Origin: Coturnix japonica
Taxonomy: Eukaryota > Chordata > Aves > Galliformes > Phasianidae
Assembly (NCBI RefSeq): GCF_001577835.2
Contig: NC_029547.1
Coordinates: 61,333,937-61,397,936 of the forward strand
DNA: 64,000 nt
Reading direction: 5' to 3'
Positions within the stretch are counted from its first letter, which is position 1; every line of letters starts with the position of its first letter. The position numbers and the translations under genes are program-made. Positions 48,306 through 60,970 of this stretch are shown piece by piece. Under the pieces are notes generated by a model. That model saw nothing but the letters and a program-made list of their open reading frames with translations, was not told the origin of the DNA and did not search any database.

Positions 48306-48332
48306 AATAATAATAATAATAATAATAAATCT
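48306..48332. repeat. (AAT)n microsatellite
   Basis: About eight AAT units after a short A-run. Confidence 0.9.
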
Positions 48333-51300
48333 GGTGATTCAGGTCTTAAGTTACAGCTGAAACATTTTTCTTCTCTTCTAGGTATGCTTCAGAGCAGGCA
48401 CAGGATTCTGTATTGGGCAAATCCATTTGGTATGAAATACTTCAGACTAGAATTGTAACTGCTAGCCTTGTATTAGCTATTAACCTTTAAATTTTCAAAA
48501 TTAAAAATAACAAATGCCAACTATACAAAAAACATACACAAAACGAAACCTTTGAATTCTAACCAAATGAAACCCTCAACAACTGAAGCTGCTCAGATTC
48601 TCTTCTGAATCTGCAGAATACTCTTCCCTTCTTGTTTCCTTTCTTACATACACAATGAACAGATTATTCCTTCCAAAAATACAGTTTCCACAAGCATTTA
48701 AGTAAAAGTTACTGTATGGAACTGGAAAACTCTTACAAAATATGAGACATTTGTTTTTCTGTTTCCACATCACCTTCATTTTTCCTGTTTGAAGAATGGA
48801 GTGACTGAATGATGAGTGAAGATCTTTGGGGGGAAAAAAAAAGATGTATCTCAGATTTATCCCCCTTAAACGATTGTTGAAAACATCACATGAACAATGC
48901 AAAGTGCAACATTCAGGTCTTTCCCCAAGGAATAATAAAATAGAACAAATTTGTTCACAGCAAATTAACTGGGTAAAGGGAACTAAGAGGCATTTCTGTC
49001 TTGTGAAATAAAGTCATTCCCCAAGGCTCCAAACTACTGTGATCTCAATTTACTTAAAGTTCCAAAATAACGGTTAGAGTAATTTTGTTGTAGAATATCT
49101 TATATTAGACAATGTTTGTGTTTTCAAAATATTTGAGAAGAGTGTCCTTTTTGGTACAGATATTCCTAAATTTCTTACAAAGAGGTTGTATCTGGCTTCA
49201 TTACAGTATAGTTTTTAAGTCATCCCAATTTCGTCTGCAGGATCGTAGTACCCTATCTGCAAAAAACATGTTTTCCTGACCCTATTTATCTTAGTCGCCA
49301 CCAGATAGCACATGCTGTGTGTTGTCAGCTTGAAAATAGCCTAAGCACCTACATGTCAGTGGGCTGCCCCAAAGAGGAGGAAGGAAATCACTGTAATTCA
49401 ACTGTTGCTAGGATTTATTGGTTCAGAAAATGATTGCAGCACATGTCACTGATCTGGATGTACTAAACAAACAACAGCACTTTAACAGGCTCATGTTTTT
49501 TTTAACCAGATGGCAATAAACAAAGCCTCAAGTTTGATGTATACTCCCCAACCTACCTCAAGCAAAGGGTTTTATCTTCATTGACTTTTACAAATAACAC
49601 AGTTTTGCCTCCCCTAATGTAGACACAACTGACTGATAAAATAATAAAAAAGTGCCATGGATATGTAGTAATATGTGGTTGAAAGAGTTAATTTCTTCAG
49701 TTGCTGCAGTTGTTTACAAGGTAAATATATGTCAGCATCTTCAGAGAAATCCCAGAGATACTCCATAGTGTAGTGATTGTAGGGCATCCTGTTGATGTTC
49801 TGACAAGCAGACCATATCAAGGTCAACCCTTAGTTCTGAAAAATGAGAAGATTATAATATACTGAGCACTTCTACTCGCAAATGGAATGGATAACAAGGT
49901 TTCTGCTGCAGCAATAGTCAAACAGGCCAAAAATAACACGACAAGCAGTGCTAAGAGGCTTTTTCACCAAGGTCCTACACCTGGATGATGACGACACCAG
50001 TTACAGAGCTTGCATGTCTTGGCTCTTGCCCACAACCAAGTCTGAAGTATTGTCCATGAAGAAGGACATGCTGATAATGAAAACAGGAAATTCCTCAATA
50101 CTCTCTTTCTGTTCATCATTATATCAAGCTTATATTAAAGGCAGAATCGATATATCTGAATCTTTATAAAAAATGCTACAGCTTAATAAGTTGAGTTCCC
50201 TTTTTAGCTGTATTCCTGTTATCACTCTTTGGAGTCTGGATGTGCAATGACAATGCCATTATTTTTATCACTGTTCTTTATCATCTGAAGGACATTAGAG
50301 ATAAAGCAGTGCAAAACTTCTCTGACAAATTCCAAAAACTGTGGTTAGGTCACCTAACTTCAGATCTCACTTAAAAAAAAAAAAAAAGGAAGTTCTGCTG
50401 CTCCTGTTTTAAATTGTTTGGTTTTTTAAATTATTATTATTTTTAACTTAATCTTTTTAATACTTTTGAGGAATTGGACTTCTTCTGGTTAGATTTTTCT
50501 CTAAACTGCAACATTTCTCCGCAAGTAGTCCTTGTGACCTTTCATTCTTACTTTCTTACTTACCATTCCTTCTGCCTATTTTTCCTGTCTGTCCTTGATC
50601 CCTTGCCCAGGTGCCCTCTGTGAATTACTCCCCTCCTTCAGCTCTTCAGCCACTTCATTCTCCTTCCCTTCTGTTCGCATTCATTCATGGCTGCACATCA
50701 CAGTTTACTTAAGGTTATGATTTACTGTTTCCTGTCATCTAATTCCTAACTTCCATCATAAAAATGCAGTGGTGTTCAAATAAAACAAAAGTGTATTAAA
50801 AAGTTGTCAATCACAGTTTTCTACGTAGCAAAGAAAATAAGTTTTCCTCTCAAGAGTGGTCTTGAAAAATGATCTTTGTAAACAACTGTGTTTTATTTTT
50901 TCTTTCTGGCTTCTAGCAGAAATGTGCTTGTTTTGTGCTCAGAAGGACACATGCACAAATAAAATATCTTTATATATACCACACAACTCCAGCTTTAATT
51001 CTATGTAAGAGAATAGAGTCTGAAAATGAGGCATTTCAAAATAGTCATAAGAATAATGGATTTGCTTTAGTCTTTTTGTAGCCTGCAAATACTTCTGGAA
51101 AACCTCTTTGGTCTTCAAAACTATTCCAAGAAAAGGCCAGCATAATGCAGATCTTATTCAGATGTGCTACTGAGAATGCTTGGAAATAATTATACAAAGT
51201 TATCATAAGAACTCTTTGATTTCCATCACAGTTGATACAAATCTGAGTTCTCCAAGAAGAAGGAAAATAATACCCTGTTTCGTGATCTAAAGAGGCAGGT

Positions 51301-53736
51301 GATCCATGAACTTTAAATACGGAATGGAGAATTACTCAACTTTCACAAATACTGTAACGTGAACCACTGAAAAAGGTGTGCTATATTGTGTATAGCAAAT
51401 TATACATGATACACTACTATGTATAGCAAAAATACCTTTCTTCTCCATGATTCTTGGTCTTTCTTGAGTTCTCTTCCTGCCCTAAGTAATCCCCCGTGTC
51501 TGACCTCAAGTGATGTCTGGATCAAGTTTTTAACATAGTTGTTTAACAATTCACATCCTGGTTCTTGGAAAAAAGTTGTATTTTGGTCTTGTTCACAAGG
51601 ACTAAGTGATACTTCGATACCTTTAGTGATTTGCTGACACACTTGAGATGTGGGTTTTGCTTTGCATTTACAAGCATATTTTTACTGCTGTAGGGAATAT
51701 GCCAGTGAGTTGAAGTCTACCGAGAAGCTCTTTGGAAAAGTTAAGATGAAGACTAGAGAATTCTAGTTTTTAGAGAAATCCTCTAGATCTTCTCACACTC
51801 TTGCAAATAAATCTCAATAAATCTCGGGGCCATACTGCACTATAGCCTACTCTCAGATGCTCTTCAATAAAAAGTAAAGTATTCAGAAGCAAATTAACCC
51901 AGCTCCACTGAGTTTCAGAGAACATCGCAGATGTTTTTGCATGGGATCTTTTTTTCAGCTCTCACTGAACTAAGTTATTATTTACCTATATAGGTATCCT
52001 GAGGCAGGACATTTCCTTCAAAATCATGTGAGAACTCATGAGAACTCATTATTTATGAGTAAAATGTAATAAAAATTAAACTAAAACTGTGAATTTGGTA
52101 TGAGAAAATAGTCTGGAAAATTGTTTATCTTCCTAATTTTTGCTGGGCTGTGATACACACTCTGGCTGACATCTATGCTGTACTTTGCCAAACTGCCATT
52201 ACAAACAGTCCTTCTTGGTGCGAATACAAATATGAATAAGCTGCAAATAAAATTTAATCTGAGATAATTCCTTTTTATCTCTGTACTTTTTACTGAAAAT
52301 AGAAATCCACGCAATTTTATTCTTATTTCATTATTTCAAGCTGTTAATAGAAATGCATATAGAAATCTAACCAAACTGAAATAACCTACAGGAAGATTAT
52401 ACTTGCAGAGTCAACACCAAATTCTCTAAATAGAAATTGCACCAGTCCTTGCTGAAAAGATAATGATCCTGTAAGTGTATAAGTTTGGGTGTTTATTTTT
52501 CTTTTATTGGTTTTCCAGTGTGCAACATGGTGGGAGTAGGTAAATGTCAGTAGTGAAGCATAAAAAACCCTCAGTGTTGAACAAATAGCTTAGATGTTTG
52601 TCAAGCCAGGGATTGAATATTTCCAAGCACAGAAACTCCACAGCCACTCAGCCAGCTCAGCAGATAGATTTTGTTTCTGTAATTACCATGCTAGAATTCC
52701 TAAATAGTAAAGTCACTTCTATATATAACTGTTTTCTCACCAAAGAAATTGAATAAAATTAAGTGCTCATGTTAAGAAAAGTCAAATTATAAAAAGAAAA
52801 ATACTGCCAGATTCCAAATTTGAACAGCATTTAGGAACTGATTAAACACTTTGATATCTTTAAGTCACCCTTTGCTTTTCCTCTGCTAGAAAACAGCTTT
52901 AATTTTAATCAGTGTGAATGAGCAGATCAGTTTTCTCACTGTGGCCACTTCTGTTGTTACAGAATTCTGCTCAAATAATGCATTTAATAAAATGCCCCTT
53001 TTCAGTTCAATCAGATCATCAGTTCCCCACTTTTTGCCTCATTTAGCTTCAATCTATATATTACTTCATTAATTTTTCTCACTATAAACCCAAGTTTCTC
53101 TGATATTTTCAAATCTCTCTGCCTTCATTTTGATGCTTTTCCTTTAGTCTCCTGTCTGAGCAAGCTTTGTTTTAATTTCAGAGTTTTCTTCATACACCAA
53201 CACTCTCAGAACAGCTTCCCAGCTAATCTTCATTTTTCTCCCACTCATTTGTTCTTGTAAACACTTACAGAAGCCTCCTTATTCTGGGAAAAACCTTCAG
53301 TTATGGTGTAAGCATTATAGCAAAGTTAATGTTTCAGAATAGTATTTGTCAATGTTGTCAATGTTCATCTTAGCACTTGAATGAACTTGCATAAACTATT
53401 AGATGCTCCTTTTGTAATTATGATGCACAAGTATTCTTGCAGAATAAATCAGCAAATAAGCATTTTCTAAATCAGTGAATTTAATCATACAATAAGCTTC
53501 AAAGTGCTTCATTCTTATATATAGGTACACTACTGAAATATTTCACAGTTTTAAACACATGAATCTTTACATAAAAATGTAATAACTCTGAGGTTAGGAA
53601 GTTTTATCCCTACTTTATTCTTAGGAAACTGAAACACATTAGTTAAATCTGTGCTCCTAAGCGTGTAAGAATTGAGGACTGTTTACTGTCTGTGAAGATG
53701 CTAGATGGGAAGGCCATGTAGACACAAACTGATGGT

Positions 53737-54105
53737 CTCTTCTCTTTCTCTTCCTCTTTCTTCTCCCTTTTTCCTTTTCCTTTTCCTTTTCCTTTTCCTT
53801 TTCCTTTTCCTTTTCCTTTTCCTTTTCCTTTTCCTTTTCCTTTCCCTTTCACTTTCCCTTTCCCTTTCCCTTTACCTTTCCCTTTTTTTCTCTCCTCTCT
53901 TCCTCTCCTCTCCTCTCCTCTCCTCTCCTCTCCTCTCCTCTCCTCTCCTCCTCTCCTCTCCTCTCCTCTCCTTCTCCTCTCCCTCTCCTCTCCTCTCCTT
54001 CTCCTTCCTCTCCTCTCCTCTCCTCTCCTCTCCTCTTCCTCTCCTCTCCTCTCCTCTCCTTTTTCTTCTTCTTGTTTCTTCCTCTTCCTCTTTCTCTTTT
54101 TCTCA
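53737..54105. repeat. Long polypyrimidine satellite: (CCTTTT)n, (CCCTTT)n, (CTCCT)n
   Basis: About 370 bp of almost pure C/T on the + strand. It starts with about 11 perfect CCTTTT hexamers (53773-53838), passes into CCCTTT units, then into a long CTCCT pentamer field to about 54058. The long + frame (Leu/Ser/Phe) and the minus GKGKGK and RRGEE frames are translations of this repeat, not genes. Confidence 0.95.
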
Positions 54106-55639
54106 TCTTTGTTTAAAACAGTGTGAGGCCATCCAGCAGTTCCTCAAAGTACTATAAAATGAGAATGTTTTGCATTTTATGGGTGTCACATGAACATGTG
54201 AAGAGGCATGCAAGCTTCCCGGATTAATACTGCAGGATGTCCCATGGTGGAACAAGTCAAAATGGATTAGTAGTACTCCATTCTGAATGAACAGTTGTTC
54301 TGTGATATTATTCTACTTATATTAATAAAAGAGCAAAATACAGGTAATATATCCATGGAAGGTCTGCATCTAGGTTCTCCAAATCAGAACAGTTGTCTTA
54401 TAGATGTCCTTAAAATACCTTCTTAAGTTTAAAAGCTGGCTCTTGATTTTGAGATGTCATGGAACAGACTCACGTGCAAAAGACACTTAAACCACTTCAC
54501 TCAGGAGTCCAAGGAGAAGTGCTTTGACTTCCAGTCTGTATTTAAAATTGCTAGGGGGAAAATTACCTCAGTTCATGGTGCAAAATAAACAAATCATAGT
54601 AAATCCACACCATTTCCTTTGGGTAACTGATAAGTAAAACCAACCCTCTCATGAAGAAAATAGGAAACCACTAGATGCACAATCAAGGTATGCAGTAACA
54701 GCATAGAATACAATGGTTTGGAAATGGACTACATGAGTTTGCATAAGAATAGTTATTTTTTTATATATGTACATATATATACATGCACACCCCTTAAATA
54801 GAGAGAACTCATGTATATTTGACACAAGAGATCAAACACTTCATGAGATTTCAGAAAGCAAAGTGTTCTGCTGCTGCTGCTTCTTTTTTATTCCCGCCCC
54901 CCTCCCCCTTCCGCCAAAGAAATTTGTCATTCTTCAAGAGGTAATGATTCTGTGGGTGATTAATAGAAAAGAAGATTTTTTCATCCAGTGGCTTCTGAAT
55001 GATTAACTGGTAGGTAGTAACAACAAATACATTAGAGATTCATTTTGCAAACAGAGCAACATGTTCCTTTTGCAGTCATTACACAGCAGAAGAATTCTGG
55101 TTATGTATGCAAGTAATTAGAAAAAAACAAAATTACTTCTGGCAGGTATTAGCAAAGAGTTACTATGTTAAGCACTCACATGATGCTAGGATTTCACTTT
55201 GCACTGTATTAGAGGATAGCATCTGACTAGTTCCTACAAGTCTTCTCAGAGTTCCTAAACAAACCACTCTCAAGAGTGACATCAATTTTGTTCCAGGTTT
55301 TAACAGCTAAGTATACATTCATACAGAAAACAAAACAAAAAAAAAAAAAAACAGAAAAAAAAAAAAAATTACTTGGTTTACAAAACCAAAAGTTTAAATC
55401 TCCAGAAATGAATGAAATGATGTCCCATGCTCTTCCTGTCAATTCTTATAGTTAAAATTGGATCATGGATTAAGGTAGTGCTGCTATCACCAAAATGAAA
55501 GAAATACACCCTTATATAATGTACTCTTAAATTTAAACAGGTTCCCAGTATTTCTTGGAAGTTTTTGACTCCAAATGTTATGCCATGGTCAGACAGTGAG
55601 ACCATTTTACTTTGAACTCCTTACTAATAGGAGGGAAGG
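54106..55639. other. AT-rich spacer
   Basis: Contains A-runs at about 55330-55370 and nothing else recognised. Confidence 0.45.
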
Positions 55640-55709
55640 GCAGGGGCTGCTCTTGATGATCCTTGAGGTCCAGTCCAACCCAAGCCATTCTATGATTCTA
55701 CGATTCAGG
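55640..55709 (+). repeat. CR1 LINE 3' tail
   Basis: A very short piece: gatgatccttgaggtccagt, ccaacccaagccattctatg and attctacgattc. It is little diverged, so it probably comes from a young subfamily. Confidence 0.85.
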
Positions 55710-56456
55710 AGGAAGTCTGTCTTTTCACAGAGGTTGATGAGACCTCATATGCTAACAGAAGGAGTCCTGTAGGCCAGATGCCAGAATACCATGTGTCCAT
55801 ACAAATCATGTGCACCCTTGCCCTAATGAATGATAGTAGGCACCTGTCAACAATTTTCCAACAATTTTCTTTTCAATGAGGAGATGAGAATGAAGAATGG
55901 AAAACGTACGTCTTGGAGATTATGCTTGTGGAAGAGAAGTTAGTTAGACAGAAGAAAACAATAATATCCAAATATAATAAGAAAATGCCTTTCTGAGGTC
56001 CTTGAAGATGGTTTTGTTTAGAAAAAAAAAATGGCTATTGTCATCATACAGTACACATCTTTAATGCCTTTCTGCCTTTTTCTCTAAGTCCTGGTGTAGG
56101 ACTCTTTCTGTGTAGCAACAGTCTCACTAGTATTGATCAATATAGCTAATTATGCTATTTTGGAAACCCTGTAGTCACCTGTCTGTATTCATACAACTCT
56201 CTACTATGCTGTGAACAATCAGATGGTATCAACATAAAATGTAGAATAGCTAAACAGTCATAAAAACTGGAATGTAAGCAGATATTATCTCCCTTTGTCT
56301 AAGTAAGGAAACTTAAGTTTATACCTCATGTCTTCAACTTTAAAGACAAAAGCAAACATTAAAAGTTGAAGGCAATTTTAAAGGAGCTTGGCCTTTCCAT
56401 CCTTACTGCTCATATCCATCCTTTACTAGGTGTGCAGGGAACTGGACCACTGAGGA

Positions 56457-56501
<45 letters not shown>

Positions 56502-57159
56502 TGAGGTTCTCAGTGACTTCTATCTTTACCTCTGCCTTTAAAAGTCAGTCAGGCCAGTTATCCCTGGGGCACTCTACCCTCTGATCTGGAAGTCTTGAAT
56601 GTGGAGCAGAATAAGCCCCATAAAATTGCAGCAAAGGGACAATGATCAATATTTCAACGTATACAAAATTCAAGTGAGAAAAAAATATTTCACAGTTGAA
56701 AAAAATGTCTACTTTCTTTGTTAGTAGGTCTATGCACTCACAAGAAAGATAAGTGCTGTATTAGCACACCAAACAGGTAGCATGTTTTCAGTGAGTGCTA
56801 TTTTTGTATTACTGAGAAAAGGGCTTTCAAATGCATCTAAATTCAGAAGGCTGGAGCACTTGTTGACAACATTGCCTTTTTCCAACTTGGTAGTAAGCAA
56901 AGCTCTTTATTACACTGCTTTTGAACTGCTAAACAATTGAGTATGGAAATCCTAACTTACTGTTTTGCATAAGAAACAGACCACTTTTCAACATTTCATA
57001 GTCATGACACAGAAAGCAATAATTAACCAACCTCGTTATTGTCTTACAAATTATGAGGGAAATCACAGAAAGTTTCATGTGAGGAATAACTTAGAACAAA
57101 CCTGGCTCAATTTAAATATAAATACCAGGACCACATAGTCACACAGAAAAATTCAAGGA
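55710..57159. other. AT-rich spacer with a 41-bp poly-A
   Basis: Poly-A at 56458-56498. I looked upstream for a processed gene copy that could explain the tract and saw none. Confidence 0.45.
56458..56498. repeat. Poly-A tract (41 A)
   Basis: An uninterrupted A-run. No retrocopy or SINE body is recognised before it. Confidence 0.95.
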
Positions 57160-57386
57160 TTTTCTCTTCCTTCCTTTCTTTTCACCCTTCCTTCCTTCCT
57201 TTCTCCCTTCCTCCCCTTCTTTTCCTTCCTTTCCGTTCTTCCTTTCTTTCTCTCTCTTTCTCCCTCCCTTTCTCCCTCCTTCTCCTTCCCCTTCCCTTTC
57301 ATCTTTTCCTTCCTTTTTCTTCTTCCTCTTCCTTCATCTTCCTTCCTCTTCCTTCCTCTTCCTCCCTCCATTCACTCTTCACTCAA
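57160..57386. repeat. Polypyrimidine tract, (CCTT)n-like
   Basis: About 225 bp of C/T-rich sequence on the + strand with few purines, made of irregular CCTT, CTTT and CCCT units. The minus frame rich in Lys, Glu, Gly and Arg is an artefact of the repeat. Confidence 0.9.
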
Positions 57387-59317
57387 AACTTTGGTTTGTT
57401 ATTCATTCTTAAAAGGTTTCCTCTGGTTTGATTGAAGCTCTGGTCTTGCTACCCATTACAATGGAAGATCTCAGGAAATAGATGAGTCATAAATAAGATT
57501 AATTCTTCTACGGTTTTCATCTTATCTCTTGTGTGGTGTTTGTTTTGCTTTTTTGTTTGTTCTTCATTTTTGTGGGTGTTTTGTTCTATTTTATAGTTAT
57601 TTGGAGGACAGGGTGTTACAGTTGCATTTACTTTTAAAGGAAAAACACAAGTTCAGAATAGTTGCTACCCACCTAAATAACTTGTTCAAAAGCAAGTTAT
57701 CAATACTTAAAAGTCTGTATTTTAAGTAACATTACTTTTCACTAATTCATATTTGTCCAAGTCCCACTATTTGAGAACAGCTTCATAGTTGGGGAAGAAG
57801 AAATGCCGTTTCACTGGAAGCTCTAAGCTCCTATCAGTTTATCTGCTTCCAAAAATGTTTACAACTGAGTACTAACTTTCCCGACTACTATAGAATAAAA
57901 CTAACACCAGCAATCCAGCAGGAAATTTTCCCTGGGATTTACTGCAAAAGGATGACAAGCCTTTATTATCAATGGCTCCTTGAAAGAAAATATTTGGCAA
58001 TTATTTAATAACTTAATAATTTTGTTTTCCTCTTAAGATTCTGTCTGTCCAAGATCAACCTATTCCTTCGATTATGAAGGAAAGATATGGATTATCTTGT
58101 CCTATGTCCTTATGTCAGGAGTAATAACTCATTCTTAATCACAAACAAACCACTGTTTTACATATAAACTTTACACTTCTGTAATATGAAGGTGGTTGAG
58201 CACAAGTAGTATTTTTCTAGAGCAGACACCAACAGAACAGTTTATTTCCTGGGAAGCCTGTACCTAATACATTGGAGTGGTTTCCAACAATTATCTGTTT
58301 CCAAGCAACTGCCAGAACTACCCTCTGTCCAGTCTTCATTCCAGATGGTTTCCTGAAGTTATAATGCATATAATCTGCATCATTTTGGCTTGCAAACACT
58401 GACTTAAGGACATGCGTCCCATGTAAAATTTTAAAGGACAAATTTCCGAATGTATCTGGAATACTGCTTTCTATTAGAGGGAGCTTAAAATCATTGATCA
58501 ACACTGAAGAAGTCATACATACTCAAAGTAAATCATGGCCTGTGCTACTTTTGGTCACTGTCTATCCACGACACAGAATAATCACTCAGAATCAAAATGC
58601 AAATAGGTTTGACTCTCTGTATAGGTGATGATGTTCTTTCTTGAGTGGGAATCTTGAAAATCTGAGGCAATGAACAGCCTGAGGCTTGGCTAGCTCTAAC
58701 CTGAATATTTTGTGTTTCAGAAAATTAGAGTCTAATCCTTTCACTGTGATAAAGATAGAAGGACAGAGTTGAAATGTTCTTGTTTTATAGAGTTAGTATT
58801 TAGGACAATTTATGTTTTACACCACAGGCTTTTAGGATTTAATTACATGCAAAATGAGGGATCTTGTTTTAACAGACAAGGGTGTTGTGATAACTGAAAA
58901 AACTGCCAAAGTGATTCACTGATAATGTGAAGAACCCTGACTTGGACTCACATCTGTGCATATGAAAGCCATGCATAATTTCCTAACAAGCTAGTCTCTC
59001 ATGTTTTCATTAAATATTACTTGTAACTCAATTTTCTTCACACAAAGGGTGGGAAACGTCTTATGAAAGATAGCAGAAATCTTGTCTGTAGTTTTTATTG
59101 GAGTAGACCTACATGCACAGACATGGATTCAAGGCTACCTTAAATGTGATAGTAAACAAAGGGGAAGAACTGAATTGTTCTGGTCATTTTTTTATTTTAT
59201 TTTTTTCCCCTTTGAGGGTGCATGTAAAATGTTTTCCTCAAGTGAGCCTGTTATTGTCAATCAGTTGTTGGCAAAAGCTGCAAGTAAACAGAAAGATTGA
59301 GAGAGGAATATATAGAA
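57387..59317. other. AT-rich spacer
   Basis: No interspersed repeat is recognised. A 99-codon minus frame (58217-58516) is noted among the findings but not accepted as a gene. Confidence 0.4.
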
Positions 59318-60970
59318 TTATAGAATCACCAATGTTGGAAAAGACTTCTGAGATAATCCAGTCCAACCATCCACCTAGCAATGTTCCCCCACTAAACTGT
59401 GTCCCCTAGTACAACAGCTAAATGTTTCCTGAACACCACCAGGGACAGTGTCTCAACCACCTCCCCATGCAGCCTGTTACAACACCTGATTGTTCTTCTG
59501 GAGAATAAATTTTTCATGACATCCAGCCTGAACATCCCTTAGTGCAACTCTCATACTATTGCTAGTTACATGAGAGAAGACGCTGACCACCACCTCACCA
59601 CAGCTTCCTTTCAGGGAGTTGTAGAGATTGATAAGGTCTCCCCTGAGCCTTCTCCAGAGGAAACAATGTTCTGTTTCCTGTAAGGTTTGCGTTCCAGACC
59701 CCTCATCAGCTTCATTGCCTTTCTCTGGACACAGTCCAGGGCCTCATTCTTTCTTCTACTGAGGGGCCCAAATCTGAACACCTATGTATGCATAACCTTT
59801 GTCTCAGTGCTGGCTCTGTCTTAACAGAGCCTAGTTTGAAAATTTCTGAGCCATCTACCACACCACTTTCAGCTCCTATATTCCAGTCTCAAAAACCAGT
59901 CCAGGACAATTACCCTAGGTCTTTGCTGGAATGACTGGTCTCAGTCCATCAATTCAGTGGCTGTATATGGGTGTGCAGTAATATGCATTGTAGTTTGGTA
60001 GGGAAAGCCATTCTTCAGGTGGCACTTCCATATGTTTTTCTTGGATGTTTTTGAGGTTGTTTGGGATTTACTTTTATTTATTTATTTATTTATTTTGAGT
60101 GACACTTGTCCAGATTTCTAGAGATTCCAGTTCCACCAAGGACTCTAGTTCAGGTTTTTTAGAATTCTCCCTTCCAGTCTTGTCAGGGCCATAGGGGTCT
60201 ACTTGCTTAGGGTGTCCTTTGTTTTTGAGAGATAAGGCCTCGATGTACTGTAATGTGTTAGTCTGGGTAGGTTTGCCTTATACTACAGCAATCCTATGTT
60301 CTAGCTGACAAGCCTGTAGTTCCTTTAATCCTCTTTACAACCCTTGTATATTGGAGTCACATTGGCAAGCTCTTAGCCCTCTGACACTCTGGCTGACCAG
60401 GAACACTGATAAATGGTGAAAAGTTTCTTGGCAGTCACCTCTGCCAGCTTCCTCAGCATCCTCAAATGGATCTCATCCAGCCCTGTGGACTTGTGGAAGT
60501 TCTGGTGCAGTTGTACATCTCTGTTTCCATCTGAATTCTGGGGGACTTACCTTGCTCCCATCCAAGACTCTCAGGTCAGGCAACAGTGTACTCTGAGGAT
60601 AACTGGTCTGAACTTGATGATAGAGGTAAAGAAGGCAATGAGAACCTCAACCTTTTCCTTGAGTTTCCTCTGAGTTCAAGCTGGGCTTTTGCCTTTCTAA
60701 TTTTCTCACTGCAGCATCCTTGCACTCTTTCCTAGTTGTCTGTCCCTTCTCCCGGACAATGCAGTCTATCTTTTTCTCATGGAGTTTCAGGAAATATTTC
60801 CTGTCCATCCACACTGATCTTTCCCACTGGCTCATCTTACAGCACAAGGGGACAATCTGCTCCTACAACTTCAAGACTTCCTTCTCGAGGAGTGCTCAGT
60901 CTTCTGGGACCCCCTTTCTGTTCAAAACTGAATTCCATGGGACACTCCCAAACAGGGTCCTGAATAGTAT
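59318..60970 (-). repeat. Long CR1 LINE with decayed ORF2
   Basis: The 3' end is at the left (atagaatcaccaatgttgga, gtccaaccatccacctagca). On the minus strand the right half encodes reverse transcriptase N-terminal blocks: EKGQTTRKECKDAAVRKL, and HKSTGLDEIHLRMLRKLAEV (KSMGPDGIHPRVLRELA in typical CR1 ORF2). The middle (59840-60300) is strongly decayed and holds a (TTTA)n run near 60070-60095. It is about 1.65 kb, 5'-truncated and non-functional. Confidence 0.8.

Larger units (their letters stand above)
45367..53736. other. AT-rich spacer, no gene identified
   Basis: More than 8 kb of AT-rich DNA with A-rich tracts (47782-47870), an (AAT)n run (48306-48332) and a poly-A at 50374-50388. The frames at 48576-48902, 49948-50169 and 52081-52314 were considered and not supported. 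Confidence 0.45.

Noticed and set aside
49948-50169. 73-codon + frame with LDDDDTSYRACMSWLL
   Set aside because: Looks somewhat protein-like but has no clear acceptor or donor and no recognised family.
52081-52314. Minus frame with a TTTATTTGCAG acceptor-like site
   Set aside because: No donor in a sensible position and no recognised family.
53705-54157. 150-codon + frame rich in Leu, Ser and Phe, and overlapping minus frames of GK and RRGEE repeats
   Set aside because: Direct translation of the C/T microsatellite; no flanking coding signal.
56458-56498. Poly-A tract as the tail of a processed pseudogene
   Set aside because: The preceding sequence shows no coding remnant or flanking direct repeats that I can find.
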